A stretch of 12,480 bases of DNA, taken from assembly GCA_904501845.1 (NCBI GenBank), contig CAJGCH010000060.1, positions 1-12,480 of the forward strand, in the 5' to 3' direction. Positions 1 to 6,235 of this stretch are shown piece by piece. The notes under the pieces were generated by a model. The model saw only the letters and a list, made by a program, of their open reading frames with translations, had not been told where the DNA came from and did no database searches. The translations under genes and the position numbers were made by a program. Within the stretch, counting starts at the first letter, position 1. Every line of letters begins with the position of its first letter. This DNA is from an uncultured Bacillaceae bacterium. GTDB lineage: Bacteria; Bacillota; Bacilli; Bacillales; Pradoshiaceae.

Positions 1-9
1 ATATTTCAT
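1..9 (-). CDS. Possible start of a minus-strand gene cut by the window edge
   Basis: On the minus strand an ATG followed by AAA TAT reaches the first base of the window. A TTGGAG Shine-Dalgarno-like sequence lies 9 bases before it (plus positions 19-24). A TATACT -10-like hexamer (80-85) with TTGAAA (101-106) at 15 bases lies further upstream. The terminator of the preceding MFS gene lies before that, so a new transcription unit could begin here. Only three codons are visible, so nothing can be said of the product, and chance is a real alternative. Confidence 0.25.
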
Positions 10-197
10 GATCAAGAACTCCAATCATTTGACGAAAGATTAGTTGGGCATGTCAGGATAGGTATATGATTCTGTTTAAAGTATAGTTCAACCCCTCCAA
101 TTTCAAAAAGGGATGAATGTACTAATCTCTCCTTCTCGAAGTTGAAAAAGAAGGGTAAGGCCTATGCAGTCACGACCTCCTTTACACCAAAATGAAT

Positions 198-235
198 AAA
201 GAAGCACAGCTCAATCATCCGAGTTGTGCTTCTTT
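198..235 (-). terminator. Intrinsic terminator of the MFS transporter gene, overlapping its 3' end
   Basis: A 15-bp stem (AAAGAAGCACAGCTC at 198-212 pairing with 221-235, one G-U wobble) closes an 8-base loop. Read on the minus strand it is followed by a T-rich tail (ATTCATTTTGG). The last codons of the MFS gene form one arm and its TGA stop lies in the loop, so terminator and coding end overlap. The plus-strand side has no T run, so the direction is minus. Confidence 0.85.
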
Positions 236-1477
236 GTTCGTGTCCGGCTTTATCCGTTCATCAAGTGCAGGAATAATTCGTGCGAAAATCAAGATTCCCA
301 AGAGCCCTATGATGGTCATGAAAGCCGTTGTGCCAAGCTTAGGCAGATAGGCACTTAATGTAATCGTAATAGAGCAGATGAGATTGCCGATATTATATGT
401 TAATCCATTCACGGCTAAATAAGAGCTGCGAGCATGTTCGGGCGGCAAATTAGCCAGATAATTTTGCTGGACAGGTACTCTGAGCACTTCTCCAATCGTT
501 GCAAAAAACATGGCCCCGAATAAAAGCCAAATATCATTTGTATACGAAATGATGGCATATCCGGCTACAAATACAGAGCAGCTGGTCATTAAGACAGCCC
601 TGTCATTTAACCCTTTTATCAATCTCGTGGCAAACAAAGCCAGAATAACAACCAAGATGGTATTTTCCGTGCGGAGAAACCCAGTCATTTCAATCCCGCT
701 AAATTCAAGCCCAAATAAGTTTTGAAGAGGGAGATCATTAGCTAGGCGAATACCTATATAATTGGTCAGCTGGAATTCCATCGATAAGACGAGGATGCCT
801 GCGAGAACAAATAAGACAAAGACACGGTCACTAAATACTTCTTTATAATTGCTAATTAGTTTTCGTGCATGCTGTGCCGGTTTGATGTCTTTTGCTGAGG
901 CAGGGATGTAGGTTTCATGAATGACAAAGGTGATGAGGAACCAGGTTATGAGCGTTGTAACCGATAAGGCTAGTAATAGCTCGAACAAATACTCTTTAAA
1001 CAAGAAGCCCCCGGCAATCCCGCCGATAGCGATAGACAAATTGTTTGCCCAATACATAATCGTATACATCGTTTTGCGCTCCTCGGGCTTGCTGACATCA
1101 ATGAGCATCGCCTGGTTTGCAGGGCCGGCAAGTCCCCAGCAAATACTATTCACAGTCATCATGAAAAAGGTAATCAGTGGAGCCGTAAGCCACGGCGAGT
1201 TGCAGATCATCATCGTTAAAAAGGCTAGAAACCGCATCGATTCAGCGACGACGATGATTTTCTTACGTCCGAATGTGTCAGAAAAGTAACCGCCGAAGAA
1301 ATTGATGGCGATACCGATAAACACGTTGATCAACAATAAAAGCCCAGCGGTTTTCACGCCAAAATGGAAGGACAAATAAATGGCCATGAATGGGAAAATC
1401 ATGCTCCCCACAGCCGAACTCAAGAATGACTCAATAATTCGTATTTTGATGGTCCGGTGAAACTGAAAGAAATTCAT
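215..1477 (-). CDS. Major facilitator superfamily transporter (probable drug/metabolite efflux)
   Basis: A 420-residue integral membrane protein with about twelve hydrophobic segments, the usual length for a 12-helix MFS antiporter. The loop after helix 2 carries the MFS motif A signature GGYFSDTFGRKK (residues about 62-73), with the Asp-Arg pair typical of proton-coupled carriers. The N-terminus (RTIKIRIIESF, then a helix ending SMIFPFMAIYL) is of the kind seen in uncharacterised Bacillus drug-efflux-like MFS proteins. Substrate cannot be deduced. The ATG start is preceded by GGGAG at 8 bases. The gene is probably monocistronic: the lipase gene upstream on the same strand ends in its own strong terminator, and this gene has a terminator overlapping its stop codon. 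No regulator gene is adjacent. Confidence 0.9.
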   Translation of the reverse strand: MNFFQFHRTIKIRIIESFLSSAVGSMIFPFMAIYLSFHFGVKTAGLLLLINVFIGIAINFFGGYFSDTFGRKKIIVVAESMRFLAFLTMMICNSPWLTAPLITFFMMTVNSICWGLAGPANQAMLIDVSKPEERKTMYTIMYWANNLSIAIGGIAGGFLFKEYLFELLLALSVTTLITWFLITFVIHETYIPASAKDIKPAQHARKLISNYKEVFSDRVFVLFVLAGILVLSMEFQLTNYIGIRLANDLPLQNLFGLEFSGIEMTGFLRTENTILVVILALFATRLIKGLNDRAVLMTSCSVFVAGYAIISYTNDIWLLFGAMFFATIGEVLRVPVQQNYLANLPPEHARSSYLAVNGLTYNIGNLICSITITLSAYLPKLGTTAFMTIIGLLGILIFARIIPALDERIKPDTNKEAQLG

Positions 1478-1554
1478 CCCCGATTCTCCCTTGCTATGTT
1501 CTATCTACCATATTAGTATTATTTGCCAGTGAAAGAAAGGAGGATTTAGAAAAG

Positions 1555-1595
1555 AATGAGCTGCTTCCTGCTATGGATGCAGGAAGCAGCTCATT
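1555..1595 (-). terminator. Intrinsic terminator of the lipase gene
   Basis: A perfect 17-bp inverted repeat (AATGAGCTGCTTCCTGC at 1555-1571 against 1579-1595) closes a 7-base loop. On the minus strand it is followed by a pyrimidine-rich tail, CTTTTCTAAATCC. It begins 15 bases after the lipase stop codon. It also insulates the MFS gene from lipase transcription. Confidence 0.92.
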
Positions 1596-1609
1596 ATTGA
1601 TAGATTCTG

Positions 1610-2860
1610 TTAATCTTGCAGGGAAGTGACGTTGGCGGCGATTTCTTCATATAGGGGATATACATTAAAAGGCTTTGTGTGAGTGCTTAAGCTAAAGATG
1701 CCGATGAAATCAAGATGGTCCCATGTATTCTTGATAGGGTGATAGTTCCATACTCCTTTTTCCGGAGAGCTGTCATAGGCTGTGTGCGGCTGTCCAGATG
1801 GGTGGAGAGAGGAAACGGTGCTGACGAATCCATCATTTGGCCACCAGCTTTCATCGATAATTGGTCCCTCGGCAGGATTGTCACGTGTGAATTTGCCGAT
1901 GAAAGTTGAAGGAGCCAATACAATTGGATGAGAAGATACAATAGGACGGTGATGACCTGTTAATAAAGATGCTTTTGAGGCCTGGCCGGTATAGGAGAAA
2001 TAATAGACATCGGATTTCGTGTCAACCTCCTCATTCAAGACGGCCGCACCTGGAGTACTTAGGTCGTAGACACTGATATCCTCGCTGTCCCAAACTCTGC
2101 TATTCATAACACGGTTCAAGTAAGAGGTAAACGTCTCGCCAGCCTGCCTTCGAATGCCCCAATGGTCCAATTTAAAGTCATAGAGGAAATTTTCTTTGCT
2201 GATACCGGTAACGGTAGATATGTTGAGGACAAAATCCTTGATGAAGTCAATGATGAGGTTTTCATTATCGGCAAATGTAGAGCCATTATGGGGAGTGCCA
2301 ATGCTTGTCGCGCTATGGACCCATGATTTTCCGCCTTCGAATAATGAGGACATGGTCTCTTCCGGATGCGCTTGGTGATAAGCCCTTTCTTCTTCACTGC
2401 CATCTTCCAGGAGGTCGATGACACCCCGGCTTGTCAGGCCGCCCATGCTATGACCGACGAGATGAATCGGGTGATTCTCATCCCATTCCGGATAGATGCC
2501 AGGGAATGTCCTGCCATAGCGTGCATGACCATGTTCTGCTGCATGTGCTGCACCATAATCGACGGTGCCGCCCTTGATATAATAATAGAGTTCTACTGAA
2601 CGGTCATAGTTGCTTGAAACGGGGCTGACAGTTGCCTGATAAGCTTCGTAGCCTAAATCATTCAAGTGCCCAATGACGTCCTTCGTGCCTCCCCAGTATG
2701 GATATCCGGCAAACTCTTCTTCTCCCCAGCCCCCGAGACCATGAACAAACACAATCGGATAGGTATTCCCTTCGTCTTCAGCCGCGTTTGCTTGGAATGG
2801 CTGATATGGTACCGTGACTAAAATCAAGGCGACAACAATCAACAAATATTTTACCCTCAA
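1610..2860 (-). CDS. Secreted triacylglycerol lipase, family I.5/I.6-like alpha/beta hydrolase
   Basis: A 416-residue secreted lipase hydrolysing acylglycerol esters outside the cell. A Sec signal peptide covers about residues 1-26 (MRVKY, hydrophobic core, probable cleavage after QANA). The oxyanion-hole segment VFVHGLGGWG is at 38-47. The catalytic triad is predicted as Ser138 in GHSMGG, Asp343 in PNDGFVST and His382 in WDHLDFIG. The block VDYGAAHAAEHGHARYGRTF (about 100-119) is nearly that of thermostable Geobacillus lipases. Their zinc ligands map to Asp86, His106, His112 and Asp232. The nucleophile elbow is GHSMGG, as in staphylococcal lipases, rather than the AHSQGG of Geobacillus. The start is TTG at 2860: AGGAGG lies 7 bases upstream and the signal peptide begins there. 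It has its own promoter with a cre site, and a terminator. Full length, no sign of decay. Confidence 0.95.
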   Translation of the reverse strand: MRVKYLLIVVALILVTVPYQPFQANAAEDEGNTYPIVFVHGLGGWGEEEFAGYPYWGGTKDVIGHLNDLGYEAYQATVSPVSSNYDRSVELYYYIKGGTVDYGAAHAAEHGHARYGRTFPGIYPEWDENHPIHLVGHSMGGLTSRGVIDLLEDGSEEERAYHQAHPEETMSSLFEGGKSWVHSATSIGTPHNGSTFADNENLIIDFIKDFVLNISTVTGISKENFLYDFKLDHWGIRRQAGETFTSYLNRVMNSRVWDSEDISVYDLSTPGAAVLNEEVDTKSDVYYFSYTGQASKASLLTGHHRPIVSSHPIVLAPSTFIGKFTRDNPAEGPIIDESWWPNDGFVSTVSSLHPSGQPHTAYDSSPEKGVWNYHPIKNTWDHLDFIGIFSLSTHTKPFNVYPLYEEIAANVTSLQD

Positions 2861-2913
2861 GAATCTTCCTCCTCATATTTTCATCTATAATGTCAGATGA
2901 TTCTGTATATAAC

Positions 2914-2942
2914 ATATTATGACAACGCTTTCATATTAACAA
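2914..2942 (-). promoter_or_regulatory. Putative sigma-A promoter of the lipase gene
   Basis: Read on the minus strand, TTGTTA (2937-2942) and TAATAT (2914-2919) are spaced by exactly 17 bases. Transcription would start near 2907, leaving a leader of about 47 bases before the TTG start with its AGGAGG site. Each hexamer matches consensus at only four of six positions, so the assignment rests on spacing, location and the cre site within it. Confidence 0.6.
2920..2933. promoter_or_regulatory. cre site (CcpA catabolite-repression operator)
   Basis: TGACAACGCTTTCA fits the Bacillus cre consensus TGWNANCGNTNWCA at every fixed position. It lies wholly in the 17-base spacer of the putative lipase promoter. 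CcpA with HPr-Ser-P bound there would be expected to block RNA polymerase, so the lipase is probably repressed by glucose and similar sugars. It is about 190 bases upstream of the monooxygenase start and could affect that gene too, but its position favours the lipase. Confidence 0.8.
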
Positions 2943-3013
2943 GCATAACTGTATAGCTTGCTGAAAATGATAAGAAATGCCTAACAAGGCATATGACTGT
3001 AGTAGCGGATAAG

Positions 3014-3060
3014 ATTGAACATGCTATGTATTGATTAATAATCATAAAGCATTGAACATG
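3014..3060 (+). repeat. Direct repeats flanking a palindrome upstream of the monooxygenase gene (candidate operator)
   Basis: ATTGAACATG occurs twice, at 3014-3023 and 3051-3060. Between the copies lies the perfect palindrome TGATTAATAATCA (3032-3044). The second copy covers the putative -35 region of the downstream gene. Such an arrangement is typical of regulator-binding sites, but no regulator gene is adjacent and A+T-rich DNA makes short repeats common. Confidence 0.4.
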
Positions 3061-3078
3061 TTTCATATTCTATATAAT
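3052..3078 (+). promoter_or_regulatory. Putative promoter of the HpaB-family monooxygenase gene
   Basis: A perfect -10 hexamer TATAAT (3073-3078) lies 29 bases before the ATG. The best -35-like sequence, TTGAAC (3052-3057), is at a short 15-base spacing, which may mean the promoter depends on an activator or that the -35 is poorly matched. Confidence 0.5.
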
Positions 3079-3107
3079 AAGTCATTTATTGTGAGGAGGA
3101 CTGCTCC

Positions 3108-4553
3108 ATGCCAGCTAGGTCGGGGAATCAATATTTGCAAGCAATCGATCGTCTAGAGCCTAATGTTTGGATTGACGGAATGAAGGTTTCCGGGCGCATA
3201 TCCGACCATCCCTCGCTGAAAGGGGTTATGAAGAGCACAGCAAACCTTTATGATGTTCAATTGCTTAAGGAGAACCGGGATATCATGACCTTTCAATCCC
3301 CATTGACAGGCAAGCGGGTGGGGACATCTTATTTGAAGCCGGAAAGGAAGGAAGACCTTGAAAAGAGGCGCTTATCCACACAGCTATGGGCCAAGAAAAG
3401 CGGCGGGCTTTTAGGCCGATCGCCAGACTATATGAATACGGTCATGATGGCTTTCGCATCCTCAAGTGAGATTTTCTCACTCCAAGATAAACGGTTTGCG
3501 AAAAATATGAATGTTTTATTTGAGAAAGCTCGCGAAGAGGATTTGTGTTTCACACATACATTCATCAACCCGCAAGTGAATCGGTCGTCCCATTATATCG
3601 AGAACTTCTCGCAAACCATCGCTGCACAAACGATTGACATTAAAACGGATGGCATCGTCATTCAAGGAGCAAGGCTTCTGGCAACACAAGGAGGCATTAC
3701 GGATGAAATTCTCGTTTATCCTTCAGGCGGAGCGGCTAGTAATTCGGATATGGCCTACGGCTTTTCGATTCCAAGCAATACACCTGGATTAAAGTTTATC
3801 AGCCGAGAACCATATAGTTATCGAAAATCAGTATTTGACCATCCATTGAGCTCCCGTTTTGATGAGTTAGATATGATTGTCGTCTTCGACCGTGTGCTCG
3901 TGCCATGGGAAAGAGTTTTCTTTTATCAAAATCCCGAGATTGCCCTGAAAACTTACCGAGAAAGCAGCTTTCATGTTCTGACGGTCCATCAGGTAACAAG
4001 CAGGAGAATCGTGAAGTTGGAGTTCATGCTTGGGATCGCCAAGAAATTGATTGATACCATTCAAGTTGGCGAATATGCGCATATTCATGAGAAAATCAGT
4101 GAAATGAAGGTAGGGGTAGAATCGCTGAAAGCGTTAGTGCTTGCGGGGGAAAAAAATGCATCACTGGATAAGTGGGGGGTGATGGTCCCTGACAAGAATC
4201 CGATGGACGCGGCTGTCATGCTGTTTCCGCGTCTATACCCGCGTTTTGTTGAGATTATCCAGCTAATTGGTGCCAGCGGGCTGGCCTCATTGCCGACCTT
4301 GGCAGATTTTTCGTCTGAAATCGGGGATGATTTGGAATTGTATATGCAGGCAGCAACGGTACCTGCTAAGGAAAGGGTAAAGATCTTCCGGCTTGCTTGG
4401 GATATGACCATGAGTGCTTTTGGCTCAAGACAGACGCTGTATGAGAGATTTTTCTTCGGGGATGCTGTACGTCTTGCCACTGGCCATTACTTTAGTTTTC
4501 CCAGCGAGGCACCAGATTTGGTGGATCAATTCCTGCGCGAATATGAAGATTAA
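3108..4553 (+). CDS. HpaB-family FADH2-dependent aromatic monooxygenase (4-hydroxyphenylacetate 3-hydroxylase-like)
   Basis: A 481-residue cytosolic flavoprotein of the two-component 4-hydroxyphenylacetate 3-monooxygenase oxygenase family, which uses reduced FAD and O2 to ortho-hydroxylate phenols. The N-terminal domain (about 5-275) has QYLQAIDRLEPNVWIDGMKV at its start. The FAD/substrate region includes HTFINPQVNRS (150-160) and a segment around 189-208 with LATQGG. The C-terminal domain (about 280-480) carries the RRIVKLEFMLGIAKKL helix. Arg104, Tyr108 and His150 probably match the substrate-binding Arg, Tyr and His of Thermus HpaB. The length is standard. ATG is preceded by AGGAGG at 8 bases. 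No HpaC flavin reductase or aromatic-catabolism gene is in the window, so FADH2 must come from elsewhere and the true substrate is open. Bacillus YoaI is a comparable orphan. The stop is not followed by a clear terminator. Confidence 0.9.
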   Translation: MPARSGNQYLQAIDRLEPNVWIDGMKVSGRISDHPSLKGVMKSTANLYDVQLLKENRDIMTFQSPLTGKRVGTSYLKPERKEDLEKRRLSTQLWAKKSGGLLGRSPDYMNTVMMAFASSSEIFSLQDKRFAKNMNVLFEKAREEDLCFTHTFINPQVNRSSHYIENFSQTIAAQTIDIKTDGIVIQGARLLATQGGITDEILVYPSGGAASNSDMAYGFSIPSNTPGLKFISREPYSYRKSVFDHPLSSRFDELDMIVVFDRVLVPWERVFFYQNPEIALKTYRESSFHVLTVHQVTSRRIVKLEFMLGIAKKLIDTIQVGEYAHIHEKISEMKVGVESLKALVLAGEKNASLDKWGVMVPDKNPMDAAVMLFPRLYPRFVEIIQLIGASGLASLPTLADFSSEIGDDLELYMQAATVPAKERVKIFRLAWDMTMSAFGSRQTLYERFFFGDAVRLATGHYFSFPSEAPDLVDQFLREYED

Positions 4554-4641
4554 ATTAAAATTGCCTTATTGTCGTTTTCCACAGTCTAAAGGAATGCTTT
4601 TTGCATTCTCGCGCTGGGATAAACTACCTTTTTGGATGGGC

Positions 4642-4671
4642 TTGTTAAGCAGTGAAAGATAACCATAGAAT
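4642..4671 (+). promoter_or_regulatory. Putative promoter of glpX
   Basis: TTGTTA (4642-4647) and TAGAAT (4666-4671) are separated by 18 bases, about 40 bases before the first in-frame ATG. No cre match is seen between 4554 and 4710. Some transcription may also read in from the monooxygenase gene, since only a weak hairpin without a T run (GAATGC/GCATTC, 4592-4608) separates the two genes. Confidence 0.45.
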
Positions 4672-4710
4672 ATCATTATGTGTTATATCATGTAATGAAG
4701 GAAGTTGATT

Positions 4711-5685
4711 ATGCAATTCACCGAAGACACTACCAAGGAAAATGGCATGAATAAAATAGCGGAAGAACTGCTTAATGTGACCCAGCAGGCAGCCATTGCT
4801 GCTTATCCCCTTATTGGTAAATGTGATAAGCTTAGCGCTGATGATGCAGGTACAAAGGCAATGCGGTATCATCTTAACAATGTTGAAATGTCCGGAAGAA
4901 TCGTGATAGGCGAGGGAGAAATGGATGAAGCTCCTATGCTTTATATCAACGAGGAGGTTGGCTCTGGTAAAGGAATCGCCGTTGATATAGCTGTTGATCC
5001 AATTGAAGGTACCAATTTAATGGCGACTGGAAAGGATAACTCATTAGCCGTTCTGGCAGCTGCGAGGAGCGGCTGTTTATTGCATGCACCAGATATGTAC
5101 ATGAAGAAAATCGCTGTTGGACCAGAAGCAAAGGGCAAAATCGATTTGAATGCTCCTTTAATGGATAATATGAAGGCAGTTGCAAAAGCCCAAGGCAAGG
5201 ATATTCGAGAATTGACTATTATGATTCAAGAAAGGGACCGGCACCGTGACCTCATAAACGAAGTCCTCTTAGCTGGAGCAAAGCTCAAATTGTTTTCTGA
5301 TGTCGATATCACGGGAGCGATTGGCGCTGCTATGGATGATATTGATATTGATATGCTCGTTGGAACAGGGGGCGCACCTGAAGGAGTGGTTACAGCAGTT
5401 GCACTTAAATGCCTCGGAGGTGAATTCCAAGGACAGCTTGTACCGATGAATAAGATGGAATATAACCGTTGCCGCGGCATGGGGATTGAAGACCCATACA
5501 AGGTTCTTGGAATGGATGATATTGTCCGGGGTGACGATATTCTTTTCTCTGCAACAGGCATTACTGACGGGTTATTCCTAAAAGGAGTGCGTGAAAGAAA
5601 GAACGGTAAGATGCATACGCATTCCTTGCTGCTTGTTGGAGCTGATGCAAAGAGATTTCAGCTTATTGATGGTTTTCATAAATAG
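4711..5685 (+). CDS. glpX: Class II fructose-1,6-bisphosphatase
   Basis: Hydrolyses fructose-1,6-bisphosphate to fructose-6-phosphate in gluconeogenesis, using divalent metal. GlpX signatures include GEGEMDEAPMLY, DIAVDPIEGT, HAPDMYMKKIAVGP and GTGGAPEGV. Counting from this start, the metal and catalytic residues of E. coli GlpX (Asp33, Glu57, Asp61, Asp85, Glu88, Glu213) all align, at a constant offset, with Asp44, Glu68, Asp72, Asp96, Glu99 and Glu224. Start choice: ATG 4711 has AAGGAAG at 6 bases. An ATG at 4747 has a weaker AAGGA at about 7 bases but aligns within one residue of the E. coli N-terminus, giving 312 residues. A TTG at 4705 is too close to the Shine-Dalgarno. In B. subtilis glpX (ywjI) sits between murAB and rho. 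Here the context is different, so this may be a second copy. It ends in a strong terminator. Confidence 0.95.
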   Translation: MQFTEDTTKENGMNKIAEELLNVTQQAAIAAYPLIGKCDKLSADDAGTKAMRYHLNNVEMSGRIVIGEGEMDEAPMLYINEEVGSGKGIAVDIAVDPIEGTNLMATGKDNSLAVLAAARSGCLLHAPDMYMKKIAVGPEAKGKIDLNAPLMDNMKAVAKAQGKDIRELTIMIQERDRHRDLINEVLLAGAKLKLFSDVDITGAIGAAMDDIDIDMLVGTGGAPEGVVTAVALKCLGGEFQGQLVPMNKMEYNRCRGMGIEDPYKVLGMDDIVRGDDILFSATGITDGLFLKGVRERKNGKMHTHSLLLVGADAKRFQLIDGFHK

Positions 5686-5690
5686 AATGG

Positions 5691-5724
5691 GTCGGGCCAA
5701 ATGAGGCCCGGCTTTTTATTTTTC
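5691..5724. terminator. Intrinsic terminator of glpX, probably also used by the convergent gtrA-like gene
   Basis: An 8-bp GC-rich stem (GTCGGGCC at 5691-5698 with GGCCCGGC at 5705-5712, one G-U pair) closes a 6-base loop and is followed on the plus strand by TTTTTATTTTT. This is a textbook terminator for glpX, which stops just upstream. On the minus strand the tail is weaker (CCATTCTATTTATG), so service to the convergent gene is only possible. Confidence 0.93.
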
Positions 5725-5747
5725 GGGTTCCCTGAAAAGAGACCCTC

Positions 5748-6125
5748 CTATGGCTTTGCAAGTACCATCCGGGTCACAAGAAAAGTAAAGGGAATTGGGA
5801 GAACAGAGGCAATGATTGGTGCAACCGTGTCAGGGAGGTTGAGCCATTGCACAGACAAAAAAATGGCACCGGTACTAATGGCGATATTAACGATAGAGGT
5901 CAAGGGAAATTGCAAGAATTTCTTAAAGGTAGGTTTTGTTTTATAGGTAAAGTAGGAGTTTAAGAAGAATGAGCCTATGAAGCCTATGAAAAAGCTAAGA
6001 AAATGAGCATTCAAATAATGGAAAGAAAGGATATTCGATAAGAATAAGTAAACCAAATAGTAATTAATCGTATTCACTATACCTACAAGAATAAACCTCC
6101 AAAATGCCTTATCCGCGAACATCAT
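5748..6125 (-). CDS. GtrA-like small four-helix membrane protein
   Basis: A 125-residue protein with four hydrophobic segments at about 8-30, 36-57, 71-91 and 97-120, the normal layout of GtrA/DPMS-type proteins. Family landmarks are FILVGIVNTINYYLVYLF near the N-terminus, SFFLNSYFTYK after helix 2 and PIPFTFLVTRMVL at the end. Members are linked to moving or handling lipid-linked sugars for wall polymer or surface glycan modification, usually with a glycosyltransferase. None is in the window, so the role here is unknown. There are two adjacent ATG codons (6125 and 6122) just after an in-frame TGA. The only Shine-Dalgarno-like sequence (GAAGG) is a poor match 13 bases upstream, so expression may be low. 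It lies 109 bases downstream of the TPR gene beyond a terminator, so it is probably transcribed separately. Confidence 0.85.
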   Translation of the reverse strand: MMFADKAFWRFILVGIVNTINYYLVYLFLSNILSFHYLNAHFLSFFIGFIGSFFLNSYFTYKTKPTFKKFLQFPLTSIVNIAISTGAIFLSVQWLNLPDTVAPIIASVLPIPFTFLVTRMVLAKP

Positions 6126-6206
6126 CCGTCATTACCAGCCTTCTGTATTGTGATTATGATGGCTTAGTATGCACAAAAAAGGTCTGGTCCAATCTAAAAA
6201 TGAAGC

Positions 6207-6235
6207 AGACGGGAAATCAGCCTGATCACCCGTCT
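6207..6235 (-). terminator. Intrinsic terminator of the TPR-protein gene
   Basis: AGACGGG (6207-6213) pairs with CCCGTCT (6229-6235), and an inner ATCAG/CTGAT pair extends the stem. On the minus strand the T-rich sequence GCTTCATTTTTAG follows. The hairpin begins at the first base of the TAA stop codon read from the other side, so it abuts the coding region. Confidence 0.7.

Noticed and set aside
1..69. Open plus-strand frame of 22 codons ending TGA at 67-69, as the tail of an upstream gene
   Set aside because: Too short to separate from chance and no recognisable residues.
16..160. Minus-strand frame of about 46 codons without a start, after a perfect AAAGGAGGT at 175-183
   Set aside because: No start codon at usable distance; the GTG next to the Shine-Dalgarno-like site hits TAG after three codons. 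No homology recognised.
921..1289. Plus-strand frame of 122 codons opposite the MFS gene
   Set aside because: Antisense shadow of a membrane protein gene; composition is that of reverse-complemented helices.
1556..1600. Short plus-strand frame (14 codons) starting ATG after a good AAAGGAGG
   Set aside because: The frame lies in the stem of the lipase terminator and the AAAGGAGG is simply the complement of that terminator's pyrimidine tail.
4085..4480. Long antisense frame (131 codons) opposite the monooxygenase gene
   Set aside because: Shadow of a strongly recognised gene, with no ribosome site or known motif.
4592..4608. Hairpin GAATGC-TTTTT-GCATTC after the monooxygenase gene
   Set aside because: Only six pairs and no T run after it, so not credible as a terminator.
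5226..5561. Antisense frame of 111 codons opposite glpX
   Set aside because: Shadow frame with repetitive Ser/Ile/Pro content arising from complement codons.
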